Shown here one piece after another: positions 28,801-37,630 of a stretch of 64,000 bases of DNA. Positions within the stretch are counted from its first letter, which is position 1. Each line of letters starts with the position of its first letter. The notes beneath the pieces were generated by a model. It was not told where the DNA came from and did no database searches. It was given only the letters and a program-made list of their open reading frames with translations. The translations under genes and the position numbers were made by a program. The DNA lies in assembly GCF_900089955.1 (NCBI RefSeq), contig NZ_FLQX01000105.1, positions 1 to 64,000 on the forward strand. Reading direction: 5' to 3'. Origin of the DNA: Candidatus Accumulibacter aalborgensis (GTDB taxonomy: Bacteria; Pseudomonadota; Gammaproteobacteria; Burkholderiales; Rhodocyclaceae).

Positions 28801-30980
28801 CAGTAGTAGCTGCGGTTTTCGCGAAAGAGGCGTACCGGCAGCGCCGTCCCGGCTTTCAGTGCCCCGCCCACATCGGCGCGAACGACCTCGAAATCGGCCG
28901 GCGCCCCTTCGCGAGCGTAGGCGCCGACGAACAAGGGCCGCAAGCCGACCAGCACAGGCGCCGGCCACCAGACTCGCTCGATGTTGCGCACCACTGGCCG
29001 GCCGCCGCTTTCGAGCAGGCTCAGCGTCGCTCGGACAGTAAACGGTGAGCGGCGCTTGGCCACTGATTCGACGCTGACGGCGATCTTCGCCTTGCCCTGC
29101 TCGTCGAGTTGAATCTCCGGCAGTTCGCTGCGCGATTTGACCGTCTCTTCGTCCGCATCGCCGAAGATGAACCCCGGCAGCTTCTGGGCGAGCGGATTGC
29201 GGCTGCGCTCGCTGGTCAGCACGCCGAGCAGGCGGTTGCCGGCGGCCGGCGCGCCGTAGAGGTAGGCTCCGCTGACGTCGATTTGCCATCCGGAGTCGCC
29301 AGCCAGGCGCTCGCTGGCGGTGGCCAGATCGAGCTTCATCCGTTCCGGCAGAAACTCTTCGACGGCGAACGGCATGCTGGTGCCGGCAAGCTTGGCCGCC
29401 GGGTCGGCGCGCAGTTCGAGACTCCACGAGCCGGTCGCCGCATCGCTCGGCAATTCGACCGCGCGCCGGTAATAGCCGGCGAAGCCTTCGTCCGGCTGCC
29501 AGGTCGCGGTCCACTGCGCCTTGCCGTCGGGGCGACGAAGGATGGCCTGAACCGGTTGCGGCGGCACCGGCCGGCCATCGGCGTCACGGGCCATCACCGA
29601 GACCTCGAAGCGCTCGCCTGGCCGGTAGAGGTTGCGGCCACTGTAGGCAAAGAGGCGGACCGGTACGTAGGGCATGCCAGTGATGTCGAACTCGGCCAGA
29701 TCGAGCGCCGGTTCCTTGAGCGCGATCAGCGACATCTGTTCGCCCTTCCTGGCCATCACGACGCGCGCGCCGTTCGGCTTCTCGGCGAAGGTCACGCGAC
29801 CATCATGGTCGCTCTCGCCACGGGCCAGCGTCTTGCCCTGGCCATCGATCCAACTGACTTCGACGCCGGATTGCGCTTTGCCATCGGTCAGTGAACTGAC
29901 GTAGGCATCGGCGCCGCGGTTGGCATACTGGCGCAGATGCAGGCCGAGGTCGCTGACGTAGAAGTAAGTCGTCTGGTAATCGTCGCGGAAACGGTTGGGT
30001 TGCGACATCACCGCCACGTAGACACCGGGCTCGCGCAGCGCCGGGAGGGTTTCGACCGGGATGAAAGTGACGCTGCGGCGATTCGCTTTCTGTTCGGTGA
30101 GGAAGCGGCCAACGAAAGCGCTGGTCGTCAGTTTATGCAGTTGATCGAGCTCCCAACTGCCGACGGCGCCTTTAAGGTGGGTACCTGACGCGTAATCATC
30201 GCCTTCCTCGCCGTCGGCGTTCGCCTCGCCTGCCGCGGGAGTAGCGCGAACCGGTCCGGCGACGACCTTTTCGAGGAACTTCGCCAGTTGATCCGGCTTG
30301 ACCTTCAGGAACTGGATGTCCACCTCCGGCACGTTGACCGTGGTCACCGGCAGGCCGCCGTTCTGTGCCGCCGGCAGAACCATGCCGCGGCTGGCAAAGT
30401 AGAAAGCCGGGGCGACCGCTGCCGTGCGGATCGAGAAGCGGGCTTCTTCCTCGAGCTTGCTGCCGTTCCTTGCCGTCAGCCCGGCCTGAACGCGTACCAC
30501 GTAGCGCGTCTGCGGCTTGATGTGCGGAAAGAACAGCAGGCGTGGGTTCTCGCCGACCACCCAGGCGCCGGCAACCGGCTGGCCACCTTCGAGCGCGGTA
30601 TCAGCAGCAGCGCGGCTGGTACTGCTCGCCATGTTCGCCGCGGCGCCGGAGTCCTGTTCATCGCCCTCCTCCGCGTCGCGGGCGTGTGGCGTTGCAAGCT
30701 GCGGCGCGGCCGGCATTTCCAGCACCTGGACGCTCTTGTCGTAATCACCCCTGGCGTCGAGCGGCAGGCTGAACGACAGTGCCAGAGCCGGAGATCCGTC
30801 GAGATCGCGATGCGCGCCATCGATCAGCTCGAAGCGGATGCCTTCGGTCGCCGGCTCATCCTGCCCTTTTTGCGGGAAATGCGCGATGGCCAGAAAGCCG
30901 GCGATCGCCAGCACCACTGCACCGATGATGGCGACCATCGGCGCCACCCCGCGTTGCCTGATCTGCCGTTCGAAACGCAT
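25842..30980 (-). CDS. yfhM: Bacterial alpha-2-macroglobulin (YfhM-like)
   Basis: This 1712-residue periplasmic protease trap has an N-terminal membrane anchor (VAIIGAVVLAIAGFLAIAHF, about 16-35) rather than a lipobox. MG-type beta domains follow, and a thioester site CAEQ at residues 1223-1226, expected to trap attacking proteases covalently. ATG 30980 is preceded by a good GGAGG; the 32 upstream in-frame codons are not needed. Its stop overlaps pbpC, so the two are co-translated. The family inhibits host or competitor proteases after envelope breach, with PbpC repairing the wall. Bait-region sequence cannot be defined by eye. Confidence 0.93.
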   Translation of the reverse strand: MRFERQIRQRGVAPMVAIIGAVVLAIAGFLAIAHFPQKGQDEPATEGIRFELIDGAHRDLDGSPALALSFSLPLDARGDYDKSVQVLEMPAAPQLATPHARDAEEGDEQDSGAAANMASSTSRAAADTALEGGQPVAGAWVVGENPRLLFFPHIKPQTRYVVRVQAGLTARNGSKLEEEARFSIRTAAVAPAFYFASRGMVLPAAQNGGLPVTTVNVPEVDIQFLKVKPDQLAKFLEKVVAGPVRATPAAGEANADGEEGDDYASGTHLKGAVGSWELDQLHKLTTSAFVGRFLTEQKANRRSVTFIPVETLPALREPGVYVAVMSQPNRFRDDYQTTYFYVSDLGLHLRQYANRGADAYVSSLTDGKAQSGVEVSWIDGQGKTLARGESDHDGRVTFAEKPNGARVVMARKGEQMSLIALKEPALDLAEFDITGMPYVPVRLFAYSGRNLYRPGERFEVSVMARDADGRPVPPQPVQAILRRPDGKAQWTATWQPDEGFAGYYRRAVELPSDAATGSWSLELRADPAAKLAGTSMPFAVEEFLPERMKLDLATASERLAGDSGWQIDVSGAYLYGAPAAGNRLLGVLTSERSRNPLAQKLPGFIFGDADEETVKSRSELPEIQLDEQGKAKIAVSVESVAKRRSPFTVRATLSLLESGGRPVVRNIERVWWPAPVLVGLRPLFVGAYAREGAPADFEVVRADVGGALKAGTALPVRLFRENRSYYWRFDDQRGWNSGFTETDELVSTTQVSVPAGGRGKLSLPVKYGRYRVEILDPESRQTMRFRFYAGWSAKDDETQGVRPDRVALKFDKPAYADGDTVRLTISPPHAGEALVTVEGDRALWVRRLAIGADGTTIDIPLDKEWQRHDLYVSVMVLRPGNRGEKVTPARALGLLHVPLDRAKRKLDVALEAPQKMEPEQPLKVRIRVPEARGQKAMVTLSAVDVGILNVTRFASPDPFAFFFAKLRYGADAYDIYGRLIEKMDGQKGKLKFGGDAAPKPTRSVPKKVRLVDLFSGPVALDDQGEAEISLPVPDFNGSLRLMAVVASSDRFGMQEAEVTVAAPLVVELATPRFLSVGDSAVLALDVHNLSAKEQEIKVAISNGDGLRIKRVEQPFSLKAQQKRILRIPIEAGTAIGLSEVQVRVDSPLIKIKRSFALQVQAPTPRQSVVKRLVVAPGETVEVRDAELAGFLRETVAATLVVSDKAPIDVRSAVQGLLAYPYGCAEQTISSAYPQLFIDEAAARQFGLKPFTKAQRAELVDKAIARVAGMQAANGGFSLWGNLSEYQYWLSAYVANFLLDAREQGFNVPPEVDKRALDFLLKGLQEGVAGLPTGPVAYNQNAVWNDNRYAGSGRFAVLAYGAYVLARQGKAPLATLRQLHESQAAAHSGLALVQLGLALKLMGDEARAESAIAAGMVKPRGGPGQAWWGDYGSNLRDWAMIYVLLDKYQLKPPGRENLVSQVAGEMENRRYYSTQEKLALFLLGRSFVTDAGGEWAAEIVSADKPQPIGGRGAQFRPLSASEVAAGIKIRNTYKDRLFVELSFTGNPVRMPAARRDVFDLKRDWFTADGQPLGNRALRVGETAIVRLQVKTAGRYANGLIVDYIPAGLEIENVNIVQGEQSVITVGGVDPRQVMQNSDIRHVEFRDDRFVVAARLARQMQFFYRVRVVTPGRFVVPPTYAEDMYQPQIYGLAGGDEMLLISDGSKDEDAGAKK

Positions 30981-31060
30981 GCAATCCTCCCGGGGAAAAT
31001 GCTGAAGAATAGGAAATCCAGCGGCACCATCGAGAGTATATGGGCTAATGAATCCCATGA

Positions 31061-31125
31061 AGTAGAATGACCACACCTTCTGCCCGGCGCTCCCGCCTCC
31101 CTCGATGCCTCAATCCAGTTATCTC
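31061..31125 (+). repeat. 65-bp repeat, copy B (relic 5' end ahead of copper ATPase)
   Basis: This copy matches 18065-18129, identical over the last 21 bases, which encode MPQSSYL of the TauE-like protein. Here the frame breaks away after seven codons. About 15 bases later comes TCTTGCCGACCTAGC, which resembles the 3' end of the TauE-like gene (TCTTCGGACCTAGC). The pattern suggests that a TauE-like gene once stood upstream of the ATPase and was deleted internally. Confidence 0.8.
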
Positions 31126-31149
31126 ACCCGCTCTTGCCGACCTAGCGCG

Positions 31150-33369
31150 ATGCCCGAGACGCCGCGCACCGTTGAACTGGCCATCGAAGGAATGAGCTGC
31201 GCCGCGTGCTCGGCACGGATCGAAAAGCTGCTCAACCGTCTGCCGGCGGTCGAAGCCGTGGTCAACTTGGCGGCCGAGCGGGCGACGGTCCGTTACCTCC
31301 CCGGCGTCGTCGATCCGGCGCTGCTGATCAGTACCATCAACCGGGCCGGTTTCGTCGGGCGGCTGGCCAATGATCAGTCGCGCGCGCAGGAGAAAGCACG
31401 CAAACTCGCCACCCGGCAGACCGAGTTGCGCCACTTCTGGATCGCCGCCGTGCTGACGCTGCCGCTGTCGGCACAGATGCTGACCATGTTTGGCTCCGGC
31501 GCGCACCATGACCTGCTGCCGCGCTGGCTACAACTCATTCTCGCCACGCCGGTGCAATTCTGGATCGGCTGGCGCTTTTACGACGGCGCCTGGAAAGCCC
31601 TGCGCGGTGGTGGCGCCAACATGGACGTTCTGGTGGCGCTCGGCACGACGATGGCCTATCTCTTCAGCCTGGTCGTGACGCTGTCCGCTGCTGCCCACCT
31701 GCATGTCTATTTCGAGGCCTCGGCGGCCGTCATCACGCTCGTTTTGCTTGGCAAGTTGCTCGAGGCGCGGGCCAAGGCGAAAACCACCGAGGCGATCGAG
31801 GCACTGGTTCGGCTGCAGCCGAAAACGGCACGCGTCGAGCGCGACGGCCAGTTGATCGAGCTTGACGTCGCCCTGTTGATCCCTGGCGATATCTTCATTG
31901 TCCGCCCCGGCGAAAGCGTTCCGGTCGACGGCGAGGTGCTCGACGGATCGTCGAACATCAATGAAGCGATGCTCACCGGCGAGAGCATGCCACTGGCCAA
32001 GCGCGGCGGCGACCGCGTCTTTGCGGCCACAGCCAATGGCGAGGGGACGCTGCGCTGTCGAGCCACCGGTGTCGGCGAACACACGCTGCTCGCCGGCATC
32101 ATCCGCATGGTCGCCGAGGCGCAGGGATCGAAAGCGCCCGTGCAACGACTCGCCGACCGCATCTCGGCGGTCTTCGTTCCGGTCGTCTGCGCCATCGCCC
32201 TGTTCACCTTCATCGCCTGGTGGGCCTGGGGTGGCGTCTTCAGCACGGCGCTGGTCAACGCGGTCGCCGTGCTGGTCATCGCCTGCCCCTGTGCTCTCGG
32301 GCTGGCCACGCCAACGGCGATCATGGTCGCCAGCGGACAGGGTGCGAGCGCCGGCATCCTGGTCAAGAACGCCGAGGCGCTCGAACGCGCCGAGAAAGTC
32401 AGCGTCCTGGCGGTCGACAAGACCGGCACGCTGACGCGTGGCGAACCGCTGCTCACCGATCTCTTGCCCCTGGTTGGCTCGCGCGAAGAAGCGCTGGCGC
32501 TGGCCGCCGGCCTCGAGCAGGGATCGGAACACCCGCTGGCGCGCGCCATTCTGCAGCAGGCGCAGGCCAGCGGACTGGCGCTACCGGTGCTCGATGAGTT
32601 TCGAGCGCTTCCCGGTCGCGGCGTCGAAGGTCGAGTCGGCGGACGCCGGCTGCGCCTGTACGCAGCGGCGAGCTTTGCCGGCGCGGCGCTGCCGGCAGAG
32701 TGGATCGATACGCGGCAGCGCGCCGGCAAGACGGTGATGGTGCTCGCTGAATCCAGCCAAACAGAGACGAGCGGCGATTCCGAAGACACTAATGACATTG
32801 CCCTGGCTCTGCTGGCAATCGCCGATCCGCTGCGCGAAACTTCGCGCGCTGCCGTGGCCAGGCTCAAGGCCATGGGTATCCGCGTCGTCATGCTCACTGG
32901 CGACCAGGCCGCAACCGCTGCCGCCATTGCCGGTGAGGCCGGCATCGATGACTTCCGTGCCGGCATACTCCCCGGCGACAAGGCCGCAGCGATCAATGCC
33001 CTCAAGGGCGGCCAGGCGGTGGTGGCGATGGTCGGCGATGGCATCAACGATGCACCGGCGCTGGCTGCGGCGGACGTGAGCTTCGCCATCGGCGCCGGCT
33101 CGGATGCCGCTATCGAGGCGGCCGACGTGACGCTGGTCCGCAGTGACCTGAACGGTATCGCCGATGCCATCCTGCTTTCCCGTGCGACGCTGCAAAAAAT
33201 CAGGCAGAATCTGTTCTTTGCTTTCATTTACAATTTTCTCGGCATCCCCTTGGCGGCGCTGGGCCTGCTGAATCCGGTGATTGCCGGTGCCGCGATGGCG
33301 ATGAGTTCGGTGTCGGTGGTCTCCAATTCGCTGCTCCTCAAGCGCTGGCGTGCGGGAGGCCGCGGCTAG
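31150..33369 (+). CDS. copA: Copper-translocating P-type ATPase (P1B)
   Basis: This 739-residue P1B ATPase has an N-terminal heavy-metal-associated domain with GMSCAACS (Cys17/Cys20) and a transmembrane metal site CPC at 379-381. The phosphorylation motif is DKTGT with Asp423. The HP motif is SEHPLARAI and the hinge is MVGDGINDAPAL. A CPC site with one HMA domain fits Cu(I) export (CopA/CtpA). Association with cbb3 oxidase assembly (CcoI/FixI) cannot be excluded. ATG 31150 is chosen because MPETPRTVELAIEGMSC begins the family homology. The in-frame ATG at 31105 derives from the relic TauE-like 5' end. No good Shine-Dalgarno precedes 31150, so the relic start might be used in practice. Confidence 0.92.
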   Translation: MPETPRTVELAIEGMSCAACSARIEKLLNRLPAVEAVVNLAAERATVRYLPGVVDPALLISTINRAGFVGRLANDQSRAQEKARKLATRQTELRHFWIAAVLTLPLSAQMLTMFGSGAHHDLLPRWLQLILATPVQFWIGWRFYDGAWKALRGGGANMDVLVALGTTMAYLFSLVVTLSAAAHLHVYFEASAAVITLVLLGKLLEARAKAKTTEAIEALVRLQPKTARVERDGQLIELDVALLIPGDIFIVRPGESVPVDGEVLDGSSNINEAMLTGESMPLAKRGGDRVFAATANGEGTLRCRATGVGEHTLLAGIIRMVAEAQGSKAPVQRLADRISAVFVPVVCAIALFTFIAWWAWGGVFSTALVNAVAVLVIACPCALGLATPTAIMVASGQGASAGILVKNAEALERAEKVSVLAVDKTGTLTRGEPLLTDLLPLVGSREEALALAAGLEQGSEHPLARAILQQAQASGLALPVLDEFRALPGRGVEGRVGGRRLRLYAAASFAGAALPAEWIDTRQRAGKTVMVLAESSQTETSGDSEDTNDIALALLAIADPLRETSRAAVARLKAMGIRVVMLTGDQAATAAAIAGEAGIDDFRAGILPGDKAAAINALKGGQAVVAMVGDGINDAPALAAADVSFAIGAGSDAAIEAADVTLVRSDLNGIADAILLSRATLQKIRQNLFFAFIYNFLGIPLAALGLLNPVIAGAAMAMSSVSVVSNSLLLKRWRAGGRG

Positions 33370-33441
33370 CCCCGCCCGGCCAGTCTTGACGGAAACCGGT
33401 GTTGACTGCCGACAACGCCAAAAAGGAGGGATGAAATTCCG

Positions 33442-33648
33442 ATGGAAAAAGTCGTGATCGAAATTGCCGGGATGAGTTGCCAGGCTTGCGTGAAGACGGT
33501 CAACGCGGTGCTCACGGCGCTGCCGGGAGTCGAGCAGGTCGAGGTTGCCCTGGCGGCCGGGCAGGCCAGCATCTCTTACGACCCTGAGCTGGCGAACGTC
33601 ACCCAGTTCAAGGAAGCCATCGAAGCGGCGGGCTTTGACGCCCGCTGA
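33442..33648 (+). CDS. copZ: Heavy-metal-associated copper chaperone (CopZ-like)
   Basis: This 68-residue protein is a single HMA domain with GMSCQAC (Cys13/Cys16), a ferredoxin-like copper-binding fold expected to hand Cu(I) to the ATPase encoded 72 bases upstream. An AAGGAGG sequence precedes the ATG by about a dozen bases. Length and motif are typical of CopZ/Atx1. Note that its second metal-ligand loop carries QA instead of AA. Confidence 0.92.
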   Translation: MEKVVIEIAGMSCQACVKTVNAVLTALPGVEQVEVALAAGQASISYDPELANVTQFKEAIEAAGFDAR

Positions 33649-33707
33649 AAGCGATTCGCCCTATCGGCGCTGTGCGGACCAAGCCGAAATGCTGACAAAG
33701 AAAAATA

Positions 33708-34814
33708 ATGTCCAAAAAGAAGCCCAAGACTGCCGATCTGGCATCTCCCGAGGTCGCATCGACCGAGCCGATCAAGCTGACCCACTTCTCGCACGGCGGC
33801 GGTTGCGGATGCAAGATCGCTCCCAAGGTGCTCGAGGAGATGCTTGCCAAAACCTCGCCCGGACTGATACCCAGGCAATTGTTGGTGGGCACCGAGACCA
33901 GCGATGACGCTGCGGTGTATCAACTCAACGCCGATCAGGCGGTGGTGGCGACGACCGATTTCTTCATGCCGATCGTCGATGATCCCTTCGACTTCGGCGC
34001 CATTGCAGCGACCAATGCCCTTTCCGACGTCTATGCGATGGGTGGCGTACCACTGCTGGCGCTGGCGGTGGTCGGCATGCCGGTCAGCAAGCTGCCACTG
34101 GCAACGATCAAATGCATCCTGGAAGGCGGTGAGTCGGTTTGCGCAAGGGCGGGCATTCCAATTGCCGGCGGCCACACGATCGACTCGGTCGAGCCGATCT
34201 ACGGTCTGGTCGCCATCGGCCTGGTGCATCCAGACAACCTCAAGCGCAACTCCGGCGCGCGACCTGGAGACAAGCTGATTCTCGGCAAGGGGCTGGGCGT
34301 TGGCTTCTACAGCGCAGCGCTGAAGAAAGGCCTGTTGGCACCTGCCTGCTACGCGGCGATGATCGCCTCGACGACGCAGCTCAACACGCCTGGACGGGCG
34401 CTCGGCTGCCTTGCCGGTGTGCATGCGATGACCGACGTCACCGGCTTTGGCCTGCTCGGTCATCTGGTTGAAATCTGCAAGGCTTCCAGCGTGTTGGCGG
34501 TCATTGACTACGCAGCGCTTCCGGTCCTGCCGAACGCGCTCGCTTACGGAGCCAAAGGCTGCGTCACCGGCGCTTCAGAGCGCAACTGGGCGAGTTATGG
34601 CGAGCAGGTGACGCTGCCGAAGAAGGACTTCGCTGACCTCGACCGCGCGCTGCTCACCGATCCGCAAACCAGCGGTGGACTATTGGTCGCCTGTGCGCCG
34701 GAAGTGGTCACCGAAGTGCTGGCCATCTTTCTGCAGGAGGGGTTCGATCACGCCACGGTCATCGGTGAGATTACCGAAGGAAAGCCGCACGTGGCCGTCG
34801 TCAGGAGCCACTGA
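33708..34814 (+). CDS. selD: Selenide, water dikinase
   Basis: This 368-residue enzyme makes selenophosphate from selenide and ATP for selenocysteine and selenouridine. Catalytic Cys33 and Lys36 lie in HGGGCGCK, equivalent to Cys17 and Lys20 in E. coli. The active-site residue is a standard TGC codon, not TGA selenocysteine. AIRS-type motifs follow: DDAAVYQLN, TTDFFMPIVDDPFDFG and TDVTGFGLLGHL. selA, selB and selU are not in the window. It lies 59 bases after the copper chaperone. The convergent DUF1015 gene ends 24 bases downstream. Confidence 0.94.
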   Translation: MSKKKPKTADLASPEVASTEPIKLTHFSHGGGCGCKIAPKVLEEMLAKTSPGLIPRQLLVGTETSDDAAVYQLNADQAVVATTDFFMPIVDDPFDFGAIAATNALSDVYAMGGVPLLALAVVGMPVSKLPLATIKCILEGGESVCARAGIPIAGGHTIDSVEPIYGLVAIGLVHPDNLKRNSGARPGDKLILGKGLGVGFYSAALKKGLLAPACYAAMIASTTQLNTPGRALGCLAGVHAMTDVTGFGLLGHLVEICKASSVLAVIDYAALPVLPNALAYGAKGCVTGASERNWASYGEQVTLPKKDFADLDRALLTDPQTSGGLLVACAPEVVTEVLAIFLQEGFDHATVIGEITEGKPHVAVVRSH

Positions 34815-34838
34815 ACTTCCCTGGCTCACTGTTTGGGT

Positions 34839-36083
34839 TCAATCGAGAACGTGCGACACCAGCCCGTCGGCCAGCTTCGGTTCGAACCAGGTCGACTTCG
34901 GCGGCATCACCAGGCCCGCGTCGGCCACCGCCATCAGTTCGGCCATCGGCGTCGGATGCATGGCGAAGGCGACGGCCATTTCGCCACTGTTCACGCGCCT
35001 TTCGAGTTCCGCCGCGCCGCGCATTCCGCCGACGAAATCTATCCGTGTATCCCGGCGCAGATCGGTTATGCCGAGAAGCGGGCCGAGAATCTGCTCGGCA
35101 AGCAGCGACACGTCGAGGCGGCGCACCGGGTCCGACAAGGGCACCCGTCCGGGCAGAAGCGCGAGCCGATACCAGCGGCCGCCCAGATACATTCCGCAAA
35201 CCCCGGTGCGCTCGGGCTTCACCGGGAACGGCGACGGGCTGATGGTGTAGCGCTCGCCGACAGCCGCAAGAAAGGACTCCTCGGACAGGCCGTTGAGGTC
35301 GCGAACGACCCGGTTGTAGTCCATGATCCGCATCTGCGCTGCCGGGAAGATGACTGCCAGGAAGAACTCGGCGCTGAGCGATGAACCGCTCCGAACACGC
35401 CGAGCGGCTGCGACGCGCGCAGCGGCCGCCGACCGATGATGGCCATCGGCAATGTAGAGAGTCGGCATGGCGGCAAAAACGGCGCCGATGCGCGTGATGG
35501 TCTCGGCATCGTCGATGGTCCACAGCGTATGTCTGATGCCATCGGCTGCGGTCACGTCGGCGACCGGCAGGCGGTCGGTACCCTGCCCGACCAGCCGTTC
35601 GGCCTCGGCGCTGTCCGGATGGGCGAGCAACACCGGCCCGGTCTGCGCATTCAGCGCCTCGATCTGGCGCACGCGGTCGTCCTCCTTGTCAGGCCGGGTA
35701 TATTCGTGCTTGCGGATGCGGTTGCTGTCGTAGGCGGCGACCGAAGCGACCGCCACCAACCCGGTCTGCACGTGCTCGCCCATCGTCAGCCGATAGGTGT
35801 AGTAGCAGGCAAGCGGATCGCGGCACAGAACTCCGGCCGCGATCAGACGACCAAAATTCTCGGCCGACCGGGCATACACCTCGGGCGCGTAGTGATCGAC
35901 CTCCGGCGGCAAGTCGATCTCGGCCTTGGAGACATGCAGGAAGGACAGCGGTTTGTCGATCACCACCTGCCGTGCTTCGTCGCTGGAGAGTACATCGTAG
36001 GGCGGCGCCGCCACCGCTGCGGCATCTGCGCTGCGCGGGCGAAGGCCGGCAAATGGCCGAATCAGGCTAGGATCGAAGGACAA
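34839..36083 (-). CDS. DUF1015 family protein
   Basis: This 414-residue protein shows the DUF1015 hallmarks: IRPFAGLRPR at the start, APPYDVLSSDEAR, HYAPEVYARSAENF, KHEYTRPDKEDDR, and YIADGHHRSAAAARV in the middle. The last resembles a ParB-like/HTH-associated DGHHR motif. Family members are soluble and widespread in bacteria. Their role is not established, although some are suspected hydrolases or kinases. It is the last gene of the pgi-pgm-glgC-glgA run, 83 bases after glgA, so a link to sugar-phosphate or glycogen metabolism is possible but unproven. Confidence 0.88.
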   Translation of the reverse strand: MSFDPSLIRPFAGLRPRSADAAAVAAPPYDVLSSDEARQVVIDKPLSFLHVSKAEIDLPPEVDHYAPEVYARSAENFGRLIAAGVLCRDPLACYYTYRLTMGEHVQTGLVAVASVAAYDSNRIRKHEYTRPDKEDDRVRQIEALNAQTGPVLLAHPDSAEAERLVGQGTDRLPVADVTAADGIRHTLWTIDDAETITRIGAVFAAMPTLYIADGHHRSAAAARVAAARRVRSGSSLSAEFFLAVIFPAAQMRIMDYNRVVRDLNGLSEESFLAAVGERYTISPSPFPVKPERTGVCGMYLGGRWYRLALLPGRVPLSDPVRRLDVSLLAEQILGPLLGITDLRRDTRIDFVGGMRGAAELERRVNSGEMAVAFAMHPTPMAELMAVADAGLVMPPKSTWFEPKLADGLVSHVLD

Positions 36084-36166
36084 GGAATTCTCCTCTTGGA
36101 GCGGGTTTCGGCAAGTGAGCGCAGCGGCTGCTGAGCGTCACGGAGCAGGTGACACGGGCCTGCATC

Positions 36167-37609
36167 TCAGATGCTTCGATACAGGGCCTCATAGCGCGCC
36201 GCTGAATCGCCCCAGGAAAAATCCTGCGCCATGCCGCGCTTCTGGACCTCTAGCCACGCCGGGGCGTCACGGAAGAGCGCACAGGCCTCGGCGATGCAGG
36301 CGGTCAGTGCATGACTGCCGGCATCGCCGAAAACGAAGCCATTCGCAGTGCCGGCCCTCAGGTTCTCCGGCGTTGCATCGATCACCGTATCGGCCAGACC
36401 GCCCACCCGCCGCACGAGTGGCAAAGTGCCATAACGCAAAGCATAGAGCTGGGTCAGACCACAGGGCTCGAAATGCGAGGGAACGAGCAGTACGTCGGCA
36501 GCGGCGATGATCCGGTGCGCCAGCGCGTCGTCGTAGGCCAGATGGGCGAACACGGCGTGCGGATGAGCCGCCGCGGCGGTCCTGAAACCGGCTTCTATAT
36601 CCGCTTCGCCGCTGCCGATGACGACCAGTTGTCCACCCGCAGCCAGCAGCGCGGGCAAGACGCTCAGAACGAGCACCATACCCTTTTGCGAAGTCAGGCG
36701 TCCGACCACCGCGAACAGCGGCCCTTTGCCCCGGTGCGTAAAGCCGAGCTCCGTTTGCAGCTTGAGTTTGCAAGCCTTCTTGCCGCCCAGGTCGGCAGCC
36801 GTATAGGTTTCTGGAAGCGCCCGGTCGGTCGTCGGATCCCATACCGAATAGTCCACCCCATTGAGAATTCCGGACAGTTCGCGCCCGCGATCGCGGAGCA
36901 GGCCATCGAGACCCCAGCCAAACTCCGCCGTACAGATTTCCCGGGCATACGACGGGCTGACCGTGTTGACGCGCTTGGCATGCACAAGGGCCGCTTTCAT
37001 GAACGACAACTGCCCGTGAAACTCGATTGCGCTCCGGTCCTGGCCGGAAATCAGCAAGCCGAGGTCACCGTGGTAATCGAGAGGAAAAAGACCACGGAAA
37101 GCGAGATTGTGAATCGTGAATACCGTAGCCGTGGTCAGTGCCGGATTCTGCGCGATATAGGCGGGAACCAGCCCGGCGTGCCAGTCATGGGCATGCACAA
37201 CGTCTGGTTGCCAGTCTTGATCCAGTTCTCCGGCCGCCAGATGCGCGGCGATCCAGCCCAGAAGAGCGAAGCGACGGTGGTTGTCGCGCCAGTCGCGACC
37301 ATCCGGACCCAGATAGGGATTGCCGTCACGCTGGTAAAGGAAAGGGGCATCGATGACGTAGGCCGACAAGCCGCTGTCCGGCAGGTGCCCGATGCGCAGC
37401 GTGACGACCGCAGCACCAAAGGCCGGACCCAGGCGGATGACCGGTTTGAGGTCGGCGAGGCCATTGAGCACCGCCGGCAGGCCGGGCAACAGGACTCGTA
37501 CGTCCAGCCCGCGTGCGGCCAGCGCGACGGGCAGTGCGGCGACGACATCGGCCAGGCCACCGGTCTTGACCAGCGGGAAAATTTCGACGGCAACATGCAG
37601 GACGCGCAA
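36167..37609 (-). CDS. glgA: Glycogen synthase (ADP-glucose)
   Basis: This 480-residue GT5 glycosyltransferase transfers glucose from ADP-glucose to growing alpha-1,4-glucan. The ADP-glucose-binding motif KTGGLADVV lies at residues 16-24. HDWHAGLVPAYIA and the C-terminal SHFEPCGLTQLYALRYGTLP, with the conserved E-x7-E type region, are present. Length is typical of bacterial GlgA. It follows glgC by 21 bases on the same strand. A branching enzyme (glgB) is not in the window. Confidence 0.95.
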   Translation of the reverse strand: MRVLHVAVEIFPLVKTGGLADVVAALPVALAARGLDVRVLLPGLPAVLNGLADLKPVIRLGPAFGAAVVTLRIGHLPDSGLSAYVIDAPFLYQRDGNPYLGPDGRDWRDNHRRFALLGWIAAHLAAGELDQDWQPDVVHAHDWHAGLVPAYIAQNPALTTATVFTIHNLAFRGLFPLDYHGDLGLLISGQDRSAIEFHGQLSFMKAALVHAKRVNTVSPSYAREICTAEFGWGLDGLLRDRGRELSGILNGVDYSVWDPTTDRALPETYTAADLGGKKACKLKLQTELGFTHRGKGPLFAVVGRLTSQKGMVLVLSVLPALLAAGGQLVVIGSGEADIEAGFRTAAAAHPHAVFAHLAYDDALAHRIIAAADVLLVPSHFEPCGLTQLYALRYGTLPLVRRVGGLADTVIDATPENLRAGTANGFVFGDAGSHALTACIAEACALFRDAPAWLEVQKRGMAQDFSWGDSAARYEALYRSI

Positions 37610-37630
37610 GGATCGGGTTCCTTCGGTGGT

